64,000 nucleotides of DNA. Source: Bradyrhizobium sp. dw_411 (GTDB taxonomy: Bacteria; Pseudomonadota; Alphaproteobacteria; Rhizobiales; Xanthobacteraceae). The notes under the pieces are model-generated. The model saw nothing but the letters and a program-made list of their open reading frames with translations. It had not been told where the DNA came from and searched no databases. The position numbers and the translations under genes are program-made. The number at the start of each line of letters is the position of its first letter. The first letter of the stretch is position 1. Location of the stretch: NCBI RefSeq assembly GCF_018449695.1, contig NZ_JAAVUY010000008.1, positions 124,001 through 188,000 on the forward strand, written 5' to 3'. Below are positions 52,533 through 61,632 of this stretch, in pieces.

Positions 52533-54425
52533 TCAACAACAACGCCAAGCCCCGACGCCGCTGGCCGCAGCCTCGATCGCCATCGCCCGTCCTTCCGGAT
52601 GCGGCTGAATTAGCTTGGTGCAATATGGACATCCACCCCAACCCGAATGATCCTCCGTCGAAAACGGCCGGTCCTTTGGCAGGCCGCGCCGTCGCATATC
52701 CGTCCGTCGCAGCGCCGTCGCTTGCCTGTCGATGCGGCCCTGCCCGTCAAATACCACACCATAGAACTCGTGCGCAGCGGCTTTCGATACATATCCCTGA
52801 CGGACGTCATTCTCGATGTCATCGAGCTTGCGATCGAGAGGACTGCCGTAGCCGCCCCCGCCGCCCGAGCAAACGGTATATGCATCCCCCGCCTCGATCT
52901 TCTGGGACAGCACCTTGCCGGTCGGAAAGCGCTCCAGTTCGCCCCCCCGCTCCAGCCGAACCTCGTTGCCGAGCGCACTCAGCCCCCCGAAAAGACCCCA
53001 GGGGCGGCAATCGACCCGCTCGATCTGAGCATTGAACATGATGGGATGCCGCGCCCGCACGACCTGCTCGGTGCCGAGGCCGCCGCGGAATTTTCCGGCA
53101 CCGCCGGAATCCTCGCGCAACGCATAGCGTTCGACAATCAACGGGAATTTGGCTTCCACCTGCTCGCTCGGACCATTGTGGGTATCGCCGTCGTTGATCG
53201 CGACCGTGGCGCTCATGCCGTCCTCGCCATGCTTGGCGCCCCAGCCGCCGCCGATAAGCCCGCCAAGATAGAGGTACAGCTTGTTGTCACGCGGCTGGCG
53301 GCCGTTGATCGACGCAATCACCAGATCCGCATGGTGTGCTGCAATCACTCGCGTCGGAACAGCCGATGCCAGAGCCTTGAAAATCGTGTCCACGATCGTC
53401 ATGGGATAGGTCATCCACCACCGCATCGGCGCCGGGCGCTCGGCGCTGACTACAGTGCCAGATGGCAACACGATTTTCAGATTGCGAAACGCGCCGTCGT
53501 TGACGGGCAGCTCAAGTCCGGCGGTCAGGCATTTGAACGCGACCTGCGCCGCGGAAAGCCCCGCTGTCTGGCCCGAATTGTAGAAGCCTTTGACCTGGGT
53601 GCTGACATCTGTGAGGTCGATCGTCATCTGATCGCCCGCGACGATAATCTTCACGCGAATAGGAATACGCCGGCCGATATCAATGCCGTCGTCGTCCATG
53701 AACGATTCCGCCTGATAGGTTCCGTCCGGAATTTGCGCGACGCTGTCGCGCGAGACCGCTTCGGCATGGTCGAAAATCGATTCAATCGCGGTCTCCAGCG
53801 CGAATCGGCCATATTTGCGAACCAGCTCGAGAAACCGCTTCTCGCCCGTCCGAACCGCGGCGACCTGCGCCTTCAAATCACCCATCGCGCGCTCGGGCAA
53901 CCGGACGTTCATGCGAATGACGGAGAGAATATCCTCATTCGGAACACCCGCTCGCCAGGCCTTGACGATCGGCAGTTGCAGACCTTCGGAGAAGATATCC
54001 GTGGTCATGCCGTCCAGAGTGCCACCAATGTCCTGCCAATGCGCCATGCAGGCGGAGAAGCCGATCAAATCGGCGCCGTCGAAGATCGGCACCGAAAACG
54101 TCATGTGATTGAGATGACTCCCGGTCGTGTAGGCATCGTTGGTGAGCAGCACGTCGCCGGGATGGATGCCGTCCGGACCGAAATGCCGCAGCTTCGCCTT
54201 GATCGTCTCGCTCATCCCGCGGATGAACATAGGCAACCCGAGCCCGATCGAAATGGTGTTGCCATGCTGATCGAACAAACCGACCGTGAAATCGAGGGCC
54301 TCGTAGATGATCATATTATACGCGGTCCGCATCAGGTTGGTCTTCATCTCCTCGGTAGCGGCGATGAATCCATTGCGGATGATTTCGGTAGTGACGGGAT
54401 CTTGCGACGTGCGGCCGTGGGTCAT
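52533..54425 (-). CDS. Hydantoinase B/oxoprolinase-family subunit with CxxC tail
   Basis: A protein of 630 residues of the HyuB/N-methylhydantoinase B family: DPVTTEIIRNGFIAATEEMKTNL at the N terminus, GDVLLTNDAYTTGSHLNHM, FYNSGQTAGLSAAQVAFKC, and a C-terminal GGAGKFRGGLGTEQVV and CSGGGGGYGSPLDR. With HyuA it forms ATP-dependent hydantoin or 5-oxoproline hydrolases, or acetone/acetophenone-carboxylase-like complexes. It is longer than many homologues because of a tail with a CPYC pair (C599, C602) and a terminal CC (C629, C630), which could bind zinc. It overlaps HyuA by 4 bp. Confidence 0.93.
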   Translation of the reverse strand: MTHGRTSQDPVTTEIIRNGFIAATEEMKTNLMRTAYNMIIYEALDFTVGLFDQHGNTISIGLGLPMFIRGMSETIKAKLRHFGPDGIHPGDVLLTNDAYTTGSHLNHMTFSVPIFDGADLIGFSACMAHWQDIGGTLDGMTTDIFSEGLQLPIVKAWRAGVPNEDILSVIRMNVRLPERAMGDLKAQVAAVRTGEKRFLELVRKYGRFALETAIESIFDHAEAVSRDSVAQIPDGTYQAESFMDDDGIDIGRRIPIRVKIIVAGDQMTIDLTDVSTQVKGFYNSGQTAGLSAAQVAFKCLTAGLELPVNDGAFRNLKIVLPSGTVVSAERPAPMRWWMTYPMTIVDTIFKALASAVPTRVIAAHHADLVIASINGRQPRDNKLYLYLGGLIGGGWGAKHGEDGMSATVAINDGDTHNGPSEQVEAKFPLIVERYALREDSGGAGKFRGGLGTEQVVRARHPIMFNAQIERVDCRPWGLFGGLSALGNEVRLERGGELERFPTGKVLSQKIEAGDAYTVCSGGGGGYGSPLDRKLDDIENDVRQGYVSKAAAHEFYGVVFDGQGRIDRQATALRRTDMRRRGLPKDRPFSTEDHSGWGGCPYCTKLIQPHPEGRAMAIEAAASGVGAWRCC

Positions 54426-56518
54426 GGTTGGACCTCTATCTTGATGTCCAGATTACCCATTTGATCAACCGTCAGGACGTCGCCGGGCAACAGGACAGTG
54501 GTGGACGCGTATTCCTGGATCAACGCGGGACCCGTCAGACGATGGCCGCGAAGCAGCCGCGCGCGATCGTAGAGCGGCGTCTCCAGCCGCCCGCCCATGA
54601 CGCCAAACTCGACGGGACGAACGCCGATCAACGCTTCGTCCGCCGAGGCGCTCGCTGCGGCGTCGAGCGGCGCAAGACGAGGCTTGGCAATGACGCCGAT
54701 AACCGACAGCCGAAGGTTCACGATCTCCGCGGATTCGTCATTCGATGCGTAACCGTAACGCTGGTTGTGCACGGCATCGAACGCAGCCTTGATCGCATCG
54801 ATATCCCGCGCCTCGAAAGCCCCGCTATCGATCTCGACGGTGACGGCGTGCTCCTGGCCGATGTAACGCATGTCGACCGCATGTTTCACGATGATATCGA
54901 GACGCTCGGGCGCTGCTTCATCGATATCGTCACGGCCCCGCTGCTCCAATTCGCGGAAGATTGCGTTGAAGCTGTCAAATGGAGCATCGGCCAGCCGCGC
55001 AAACAGCGTGCGCACATAATCGCGCCTGAGATCGCTGACCAGCATGCCATAGGCCGAGAAATGGCCGGGCGCGTTGGGGATGATGACCCGCGGAATCTGC
55101 AATTCTCTCGCCACCAGAACCGCGTGCAACGGTCCCGCACCGCCATAGGCGACCATGGCGAAATCGCGGGCATCGAGGCCGCGCGCCGTGGTCACGCGCT
55201 TCACAACGTTGGCCATCTGGGTGACCGCGATACGGATAATTCCATCGGCAGCTTCGGCGACCGATAGTCCCAGCGGCCCGCTGATTTGATCGGTCATCGC
55301 GCGCGCTGCGCCGTCGACGTCGAGTTTCATCTCGCCGCCCAGGAACAGATCGGGCGCGAGCCGGCCGAGCAGAAGATTGGCATCGGTCACGGTCGGCTCG
55401 GTGCCGCCATTGCCGTAACATACCGGGCCGGGCACCGCGCCCGCACTCTCCGGCCCCACACGCAGCGACTTGCCTTGCGCGAGACGCGCGATCGAGCCGC
55501 CGCCGGTTCCGACTTCCTCGATGTCGATCATCGGAATCTGGATGGGTAAGCCTTCGGCGTAGCCGCCGACCATGACCTGGTTTGCCGTCAACTCGACGCC
55601 ATCGAGGATGACGCCGGCTTTCGCGGTCGTGCCGCCCATGTCAAAGGCGATCGCGTTGCGCAAGCCGATCACCGCGCAGAGTTCACGCGTCCCGATCACG
55701 CCAGCCGCGGGTCCGGATTCCAGCATTCGAATACATTCACGGCGGGCTTGTGCGGCATCATAGAGACCGCCGGTCGACTGCACGATCAGGAGTTTTCCGT
55801 GAAACTTGACGCCACTGAGCACGCGATCGGCTTCAGAGAGGTAGCGGGTGACATGCGGTCCGATATAGGCGTTCGCCGCGACCGTGGAGGAGCGCTCGAA
55901 CTCGCGATACTCCTGACTGAGCTCGTGCGACGCCGTCACGAACGCATTCGGCATCATCCGGCTGATGATGTTGCGGGCGCGAATTTCATGATCCGGATTG
56001 CGATAGGAGTGCAGGAAGAGAATAGCCACGGCCTCGACGCCCTCTTCCAGGAGGCGGCGCGCGATGGCTTCCACTTCCGTGTCGATCAGCGGACGCAGCA
56101 CTTCGCCTGCCGCATCCATGCGCTCGTCGACCTCGACACGGAGCGCGCGCTCGACCAGCGGCTGATGCTTGCGAAAGAAGAGATTATAGGCTTCCGGCCG
56201 GTTGATGCGGCCGATCTCGTAGATATCGCGAAAGCCCTTGGTCGTGACCAGGGCCGTCCTGGCGCCCTTGCGTTCAAGCAGCGCATTGATCGCGACCGTC
56301 GTGCCATGCAGGAACAGCCGGGCATCGGCGAAATCCGCACCGGCCTTGCCGACACCGTGATTCATTCCCTCGATCAGGCTGCTCGGCGTGGTCAGGGTCT
56401 TGCCCAGCCGGATTCCACCGGAATCTTCGTCGAAAACGGCGACATCGGTGAACGTGCCGCCCACGTCGGCGGCAATGCGCAATCCAGGAGACGACGAACT
56501 CAGCGACGCCGAACTCAC
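54422..56518 (-). CDS. Hydantoinase A/oxoprolinase-family subunit
   Basis: A protein of 698 residues with the ASKHA-like phosphate loop RIAADVGGTFTDVAVFD at the N terminus, LFLHGTTVAINALLERKGARTALVTT, then ILEEGVEAVAILFLHSYRNP-type sequence, AIAFDMGGTTAKAGVI in the second lobe and VAYGGAGPLHAVLVARELQIP later. HyuA binds ATP and activates the substrate carbonyl; HyuB completes the active complex. It is flanked by the FAH-family gene (4-bp overlap) and HyuB (4-bp overlap). The substrate, whether a hydantoin, an oxoproline analogue or a ketone, cannot be told from sequence. Confidence 0.94.
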   Translation of the reverse strand: MSSASLSSSSPGLRIAADVGGTFTDVAVFDEDSGGIRLGKTLTTPSSLIEGMNHGVGKAGADFADARLFLHGTTVAINALLERKGARTALVTTKGFRDIYEIGRINRPEAYNLFFRKHQPLVERALRVEVDERMDAAGEVLRPLIDTEVEAIARRLLEEGVEAVAILFLHSYRNPDHEIRARNIISRMMPNAFVTASHELSQEYREFERSSTVAANAYIGPHVTRYLSEADRVLSGVKFHGKLLIVQSTGGLYDAAQARRECIRMLESGPAAGVIGTRELCAVIGLRNAIAFDMGGTTAKAGVILDGVELTANQVMVGGYAEGLPIQIPMIDIEEVGTGGGSIARLAQGKSLRVGPESAGAVPGPVCYGNGGTEPTVTDANLLLGRLAPDLFLGGEMKLDVDGAARAMTDQISGPLGLSVAEAADGIIRIAVTQMANVVKRVTTARGLDARDFAMVAYGGAGPLHAVLVARELQIPRVIIPNAPGHFSAYGMLVSDLRRDYVRTLFARLADAPFDSFNAIFRELEQRGRDDIDEAAPERLDIIVKHAVDMRYIGQEHAVTVEIDSGAFEARDIDAIKAAFDAVHNQRYGYASNDESAEIVNLRLSVIGVIAKPRLAPLDAAASASADEALIGVRPVEFGVMGGRLETPLYDRARLLRGHRLTGPALIQEYASTTVLLPGDVLTVDQMGNLDIKIEVQP

Positions 56519-57369
56519 GACAGGCGCTCGTCGACGATCCGGTTGCTCAACAGACCGATGCCTTCGACTTCCACCTCGCAGACGTCGCCATCCTTCATGA
56601 ACAGTGGCGGCTTTCGCGCGAACCCGACACCGGCCGGCGTGCCCGTCACCAGCACATCGCCGGGCCGCAGCGTCATCGCTTCAGAGACGCGCGCAATCAA
56701 TTCAGGGATCTGGAATATCAGATCGTTGGTGTTGGCATCCTGAACCACCTGGCCGTTCAGGCGCGTCGTGATCCGCAGGCCAAGACCGCCGGCAGGTACT
56801 TCGTCGGCAGACACGAGAAACGGCCCGAACGGTCCCGTGTTGTCGAAATTCTTGCCCAGAGTCCATTGCGGACCCTTGAACTGCCAGTCCCGGATCGATC
56901 CGTCATTGAACACGGAATAGGCGACGACGTGATCCAGCGCATGGTCCATCGAAATGCGCCGACCGGCCTTGCCAATCACGGCGACCATTTCGCCTTCGAA
57001 GTCGAGATGTTCGGAAATCTGCGGCCGCACGATCGGCGCGCCATGACCGATCACGCCTTCTTCGGTGCGAAGAAAATACACCGGGAATTTCGGCTTTTCG
57101 TAGGGGCTTTCAGCAGCATGGTCGGCGTAATTGAGACCGACGCAAATGATCTTTCCGATTGTCGCCATCGGCGGCAGGAATTTCAGTGTCGCCGCATCGA
57201 TCGCGGAAGCCTTCGCAATGGCGTTCTCAGCCGTGCCGCGCAACGCCGGATCAAGCAGAATGGCAAGGGGGTCGCTCGGCAGCGACGTATCCGCCAGTGA
57301 CACGATTTCTTGCTTGCGCTGCGCAATCAAGATCTGACGGCCCGCGGCCTCAGCCAATCCGAGTCGCAT
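56515..57369 (-). CDS. Fumarylacetoacetate hydrolase-family protein
   Basis: A protein of 284 residues with a short N-terminal domain and the FAH C-terminal domain. Metal-site and family motifs are GKIICVGLNYADHAAES, FEGEMVAVIGKAGRRIS (metal glutamate) and DVLVTGTPAGVGFARKPPLFMKDGD. FAH-family members hydrolyse, decarboxylate or isomerise oxo acids such as acylpyruvates and 2-oxo-3-deoxy sugars. It heads the long gene train, with a GTTACG/CGTAAC repeat in its promoter region. The association with hydantoinases suggests handling of an oxo acid left after ring opening. Confidence 0.92.
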   Translation of the reverse strand: MRLGLAEAAGRQILIAQRKQEIVSLADTSLPSDPLAILLDPALRGTAENAIAKASAIDAATLKFLPPMATIGKIICVGLNYADHAAESPYEKPKFPVYFLRTEEGVIGHGAPIVRPQISEHLDFEGEMVAVIGKAGRRISMDHALDHVVAYSVFNDGSIRDWQFKGPQWTLGKNFDNTGPFGPFLVSADEVPAGGLGLRITTRLNGQVVQDANTNDLIFQIPELIARVSEAMTLRPGDVLVTGTPAGVGFARKPPLFMKDGDVCEVEVEGIGLLSNRIVDERLS

Positions 57370-57389
57370 GAATTCCTCCCTTTTATATT

Positions 57390-57408
57390 GTTACGTTCTT
57401 GGCGTAAC
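57390..57408. promoter_or_regulatory. Inverted repeat in the promoter of the FAH-headed gene train
   Basis: GTTACG (57390-57395) and CGTAAC (57403-57408) are exact arms with a 7-bp spacer; a further GTTAC follows at 57412-57416. It lies about 20 bp upstream of the minus-strand FAH-family gene. IclR (51665-52516) and the GntR protein (57596-58279) are the candidate binders. The remaining 226 bp of this gap hold no recognisable gene. Confidence 0.5.
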
Positions 57409-57591
57409 GTTGTTACCTAAGCTATTTCCGATCGGGAAAGGATGTCAAGAGCGCTTCATGAGCAGTGGCAGGACCGGTCATGAAAGCGAAATTCTTTCTC
57501 GCAGTCCGCGATCGTTACCGATGCGCTTTGCTCACCTGCAAACGACGACCGCGTCAGGATGTCGAAGACGTTCCCGACCCGACCGTGCGCT

Positions 57592-57608
57592 GGAGTTATG
57601 ATAACTCC
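57592..57608. repeat. 17-bp palindrome over the GntR stop codon
   Basis: GGAGTTATGATAACTCC is an exact 8-bp inverted repeat with one central base, and it overlaps the stop codon of the minus-strand GntR gene. There is no T-run, so it is not a normal terminator. It could be an operator or simply coincidence at the 3' end. Confidence 0.5.
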
Positions 57609-58279
57609 ACGCTCGACCGGTAGGTATCCAGCGTCGCCTGAAAATGCTTCTTGATGAGCGCGCAGGCTTCGTCGGTATTGCGGGCAAGAACCGCGGTGCG
57701 CAGCAATTGATGCTCGAGCGAGCTGTCGCGCCTCATGGCCCCTGTCGACAGGCTATAGCTGCGATACCGGGTGGAGTGATCGTACAGCAGCGCCCGAAGC
57801 CGCATCAGCCATTGCGAATCGCAAGCCCCGACCAGCGCATCGTGAAAGTCGCGATTTCTTGCCTCCCAATCGATAGCGGCTTCGATCTCCTGTCTGGCAA
57901 CTCTCTTTTCGGCGAGTTCGAGACGATAATAGGCGGCGACGATTTCCGCTTCCCAATCCTCACCACCCAGCATGATCGCGCTGCGGATCGCCTGCATTTC
58001 AAGCATGATACGCAAATCGGTGATTTCCTGGAATTCGCGCACCGACATCGGCGCCGCGCGAAAGCCTTTCTGCACCTCCAGCGTGACAAGGCTCTCGGAC
58101 ACCAGGCGGGACAGCGCTTCACGCACCGCGCTGGCGCTGGTGCCGTGACGCTGGCTGAGATCGATGATCTGCATCTTGTTTTCGGGCTGAATGGACCCGG
58201 ACAAGATATCGCTTCGAATCAGCCGATACGTCGATTCCGTCAGGCTCCTTGTATCGTCCGGCTGGGCTGCTTTGATCAT
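57596..58279 (-). CDS. GntR-family transcriptional regulator (FCD subfamily)
   Basis: A protein of 227 residues with a winged helix-turn-helix (YRLIRSDILSGSIQPENKMQI, HGTSASAVREALSRLVSESLV) and an FCD effector domain (ITDLRIMLEMQAIRSAI to the C terminus, with HDALVG and HQLLRTAVLARNTDEA carrying the metal-site histidines). It differs from the GntR protein at 7497-8234. It follows the enolase-superfamily gene by 36 bp on the same strand. Its likely targets are the divergent promoter at 59447-59530 and possibly the FAH promoter. Confidence 0.9.
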   Translation of the reverse strand: MIKAAQPDDTRSLTESTYRLIRSDILSGSIQPENKMQIIDLSQRHGTSASAVREALSRLVSESLVTLEVQKGFRAAPMSVREFQEITDLRIMLEMQAIRSAIMLGGEDWEAEIVAAYYRLELAEKRVARQEIEAAIDWEARNRDFHDALVGACDSQWLMRLRALLYDHSTRYRSYSLSTGAMRRDSSLEHQLLRTAVLARNTDEACALIKKHFQATLDTYRSSVELS

Positions 58280-58315
58280 CGAGGCGGTTTCCGTGAAGTC
58301 AGTGATTCCTGCATC

Positions 58316-59446
58316 TCATTGTATCTCAAACTTTCGAACCACTTCGCGGTCAATCTCCACGCCAAGGCCCGGCGCTTCCGGAATTTTGGCGACGCCATCT
58401 ACCGGCCGCAGTGCATCGGTCAGGAGCGCGTCACGGATGCCATGCTCGGTGCAATCCCATTCCAGCAAGGGCGGGATCGGGTACAGCGCCGATGTCGTAT
58501 TCGGAAGCAACGCCAGCCAGTGTAGCGAGGCGGATATTGCAATCGCAGTCCCCCAGGTGTGCGGGCTGCACCTGATGCCGAAGGCGTGAGCCATGTCCGC
58601 AATCTTCTTGCATTCGGAGAAGCCGCCTGCGGCGCAGATATCAGGCTGAATGATATCCATCGCGCGCCGTGCGAGAATGTCGCGAAAGCCGAAGCGCGTA
58701 AACTCGGCCTCGCCGCCGGCGACAGGAATCGGTTGCCGTGCCTTGACCTCGAGATAACCCTCAATGTCTTCGGGTGGGACCGGCTCTTCAAACCAGGCAA
58801 CGTCGCAATCGTCGATGCGATGCGCGAGGCGGATGGCATTGACCGCGTCGTAGGCGCCGTTGGCATCGATCATCAGTGAAATGTCGGAGCCGATGGTCTT
58901 GCGCACCGTCTTGACAGCCTTTGCGTCGGCCTCGACGCCGAAACCTACCTTCATTTTCATCGCGCGAAATCCGCGCGCCAGATGCCGCTCCGCCTCTTTG
59001 ACGAGATTGGTTTCGATGTCGCCATCGCGATAACGAAACAATCCGCTCGCGTAAGCCGGCACGCTGGTGCGTAAAGGCCCTCCCATCAGCCGATGCACCG
59101 GCAGCTTGAAATGCTTGCCCTTGATGTCCCACAGCGCAATGTCGATCGCACTCAACGCATCGATCAGCGGTCCCTTCGAACCATGATCGCGAAAGCGGCC
59201 GTAGAGATCGTCCCATATTTTTTCGATCGCGAGCGGATCGGCTCCGATCAGAAGCGGTCGAACCAGTTTCAATGCGCCGATGGCCATGCGACCGGGGCCG
59301 AAGGCTTCGCCCCAACCGATCAAACCATCGTCGGTCGATATTTCGACAAGCACCGCGCTTCGCCGATCGGCCCACCCTCTTGAATAGGCGAACGGCCGCT
59401 GAAGCGGACTCTCGAGCAGATACGTCCTGACGTCGGTGATTTTCAT
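58316..59446 (-). CDS. Mandelate racemase/muconate-lactonising-family enzyme
   Basis: A protein of 376 residues from ATG 59446; the longer frame to 59497 adds residues unlike the family. The enolase-superfamily site is intact: K164-x-K166 (AMKMKVG), metal ligands D194 (MIDANGAY), E220 (AWFEEP) and E246 (GGEAEF), and D269/H296 (QPDICAAGG, SPHTWG). The KxK plus His-Asp dyad places it in the mandelate-racemase subgroup, which includes acid-sugar dehydratases and racemases. It is divergent from a TRAP binding-protein gene, a common pairing for sugar-acid or hydroxy-acid dehydratases. The substrate is probably a 2-hydroxy carboxylate. Confidence 0.92.
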   Translation of the reverse strand: MKITDVRTYLLESPLQRPFAYSRGWADRRSAVLVEISTDDGLIGWGEAFGPGRMAIGALKLVRPLLIGADPLAIEKIWDDLYGRFRDHGSKGPLIDALSAIDIALWDIKGKHFKLPVHRLMGGPLRTSVPAYASGLFRYRDGDIETNLVKEAERHLARGFRAMKMKVGFGVEADAKAVKTVRKTIGSDISLMIDANGAYDAVNAIRLAHRIDDCDVAWFEEPVPPEDIEGYLEVKARQPIPVAGGEAEFTRFGFRDILARRAMDIIQPDICAAGGFSECKKIADMAHAFGIRCSPHTWGTAIAISASLHWLALLPNTTSALYPIPPLLEWDCTEHGIRDALLTDALRPVDGVAKIPEAPGLGVEIDREVVRKFEIQ

Positions 59447-59470
59447 CGCACGGCCCCGTAAACCAACATA

Positions 59471-59498
59471 ATTGACATTTATCACAAAAATCGACAAT
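59471..59498. promoter_or_regulatory. Divergent promoter region with imperfect palindrome
   Basis: This AT-rich 84-bp gap serves the enolase-superfamily gene (minus) and the TRAP operon (plus). A consensus -35 box TTGACA is at 59472-59477. An imperfect 28-bp inverted repeat with outer arms ATTG and CAAT (59471-59498) overlaps it and could bind the GntR protein at 57596-58279. Confidence 0.4.
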
Positions 59499-59530
59499 CT
59501 TACAAAAAATAAATATTATGGGAGGAATTC

Positions 59531-60628
59531 ATGGAGCGGCGAACACTCCTCAAATCGTCTGTGGCGGGTGCGGCCTCCCTGTTTTTGGCCGCGCCCGCCG
59601 TGGCACAATCCAGACCGGTCGTGAAATGGCGAATGGCGGCCAGTTTTCCCAAGAATCTGGACATCCTGTACGGCGCGACGGTTCGGGTTTCGGAAAGGGT
59701 CGCCGCGCTGACCGACAACAACTTCCAGATCATGCCATTCGCGGCCGGCGAGCTGGTCCCTGCCCTTCAGGTGCTGGATGCCGTCCAGAACGCCACCGTC
59801 GAATGCGGGTACACGCCGAGCTTTTTCTATGTCGGCAAGGATCCGACGTTTGCTTTCGATACCGCGATGCCGTTTGGGCTGAACGCGCGGCAACAGGCCG
59901 CCTGGGTCAACGAGGGCGGCGGCTTCGATTTGATGCGCAACTTCTACAAGAAATACGGCGTGCTGCATTTTCCGGCCGGCAACACCGGCGCGCAGATGGG
60001 CGGATGGTTTCGCAAAGAGATCAACACCGTCGACGACCTGCGCGGATTGAAGATGCGGGTCGGAGGCCTCGGCGCGCAAATTCTTGCCAAGCTCGGCGTC
60101 GTACCGCAGCAGATCGCTCCGGGCGACCTCTACCCGTCGCTCGAACGCGGCGTGATCGATGCCGCCGAATGGATCGGCCCTTATGACGACGAGCGTTTGG
60201 GCTTCGTGCGGGTCGCCAAATATTACTACTATCCGGGCTGGTGGGATCCCTGCGCGCAGACAAATGTTTTCATCAATCAGCAGCACTGGGACAATCTGCC
60301 CAAGGCCTATCAGGTCGCGCTGGAAACCGCATGCGCCGAAGCCAACAACTGGATGGTGTCCGCCTACGATGCGCGCAATCCAGTCGCCCTCAAGCGCCTT
60401 GTGGCGGCCGGCGCAATTCTCAAACCTTTTCCGCAGGAAATCCTGGCGATCTGCGAGAAGACGACGTTCGACCATTACGAAGAGATCGCCAAAACAAACG
60501 AAGCTTTCCGCACGGTCTACGAGCCATGGAAGAAATTCCGGTCGGACATTCTGCTTTGGTTCAATGTCGCGGAATTTTCGCTGGATAGCTTCATCCTCAG
60601 AAGCGAGCAGAAACGGCGCCAAGGTTAA
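59531..60628 (+). CDS. TRAP transporter periplasmic binding protein (DctP family)
   Basis: A protein of 365 residues with GGGAGG just before its ATG. The N terminus carries a Tat-like motif (ERRTLLKSSVAG) and a signal ending in APAVA. The mature protein follows the TakP/DctP-like pattern: WRMAASFPKNLDILYGATVRV, ALQVLDAVQNATVECGYT, GLKMRVGGLGAQILAKLGVV, LYPSLERGVIDAAEWIGPYDD. Such proteins bind 2-oxo or hydroxy acids in dimer form. No DctQ/DctM membrane genes are in the window, so it either uses a distant partner or has lost one. It heads a four-gene operon. Confidence 0.92.
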   Translation: MERRTLLKSSVAGAASLFLAAPAVAQSRPVVKWRMAASFPKNLDILYGATVRVSERVAALTDNNFQIMPFAAGELVPALQVLDAVQNATVECGYTPSFFYVGKDPTFAFDTAMPFGLNARQQAAWVNEGGGFDLMRNFYKKYGVLHFPAGNTGAQMGGWFRKEINTVDDLRGLKMRVGGLGAQILAKLGVVPQQIAPGDLYPSLERGVIDAAEWIGPYDDERLGFVRVAKYYYYPGWWDPCAQTNVFINQQHWDNLPKAYQVALETACAEANNWMVSAYDARNPVALKRLVAAGAILKPFPQEILAICEKTTFDHYEEIAKTNEAFRTVYEPWKKFRSDILLWFNVAEFSLDSFILRSEQKRRQG

Positions 60629-60682
60629 TCAGCCGGACGTCGGGTCTTTCACAGTTACACATATTCAAATCGGAGCGACATA

Positions 60683-61609
60683 ATGAAAATTGCGGTGATG
60701 GGAGCCGGAGCCATCGGCTCTTATTTTGGTGGACGTTTGGTCGCCGCAGGCGAAGAAGTGCACTTCATCGGGCGAGGCAGCCCTCATCTTCAGGCGATGG
60801 GCGAGAAAGGCCTGAAGATCATCAGCCATCACGGTGACGCCTTCATTGAAAAGATTCATATCGCGACCGACCCGAAAGCGGTCGGGCCGGTCGATATGAT
60901 CCTGTTCTGCGTCAAGCTTTGGGATCTCGATAAGGCTGCCGAACAGATCAAGCCGATGCTCAAGGCCGATACCGCCGTCTATTCTTTTCAGAACGGAATC
61001 TATGCCGAAGGACGTCTGGCCGAATTGCTCGGCCCGCAGCACGTCATCGGCGGCTATGCCGCGACGCCTGTCACCGTCGTCGAACCGGGCGTGATCCGGC
61101 AATTCGGCGAATGGTGTACGCTCGGGTTCGGCGAACTCGATAACCGGCGCACGCCCCGCATCGAGAATTTTCTGGCGGTATGCCAGCGCGCGAAAATCGA
61201 CAGCCTGATCGAAAAAGACGTGCTCGCCGCGCTCTGGATGAAATTCATCTTCATCACGACCCATAGCGGCGCAACATCCTTTTGCCGCTCGACCGAGGGA
61301 CCGATCCGCAGCGACCTGTGGGGACGGCAGATGCTGGTCGGGCTCGCCAGCGAAGGCACGGCGATCGCGCGCGCCAAGGGCATCAACATCGCCGCGAGCA
61401 ATGCCGAGCATGTGCTGGAGCAGATCGACGAACTGCCCGTGGAGGCGCAGGGGTCGATGTACACCGACTTGCAACGTGGCAACCGGCTGGAACTCGAATG
61501 GCTCAACGGCCTCATGGTCAAGCTCGGCGAAGAAACCGGCGTTCCGACACCCTGCCATCGCGCTGTCATGATGGCGCTTAACCTGCATGCCGTGGGCAAT
61601 GGCCGCTAA
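60683..61609 (+). CDS. 2-dehydropantoate 2-reductase-family protein (ApbA/PanE-like)
   Basis: A protein of 308 residues with a Rossmann motif MGAGAIGSYFGGRLVAAGEEV at the N terminus, MILFCVKLWDLD, YSFQNGIYAEGRL, a central catalytic lysine likely in DVLAALWMKFIF, and a C-terminal helical domain (LELEWLNGLMVKLGEETGVPTP). PanE-like proteins reduce ketopantoate or related 2-oxo acids with NADPH. Its place in a catabolic operon suggests oxidation or reduction of a branched hydroxy/oxo acid rather than pantothenate synthesis. It is 54 bp after the TRAP gene. Confidence 0.9.
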   Translation: MKIAVMGAGAIGSYFGGRLVAAGEEVHFIGRGSPHLQAMGEKGLKIISHHGDAFIEKIHIATDPKAVGPVDMILFCVKLWDLDKAAEQIKPMLKADTAVYSFQNGIYAEGRLAELLGPQHVIGGYAATPVTVVEPGVIRQFGEWCTLGFGELDNRRTPRIENFLAVCQRAKIDSLIEKDVLAALWMKFIFITTHSGATSFCRSTEGPIRSDLWGRQMLVGLASEGTAIARAKGINIAASNAEHVLEQIDELPVEAQGSMYTDLQRGNRLELEWLNGLMVKLGEETGVPTPCHRAVMMALNLHAVGNGR

Positions 61610-61632
61610 ACGCCAACCGGGTGATCCGAAGC

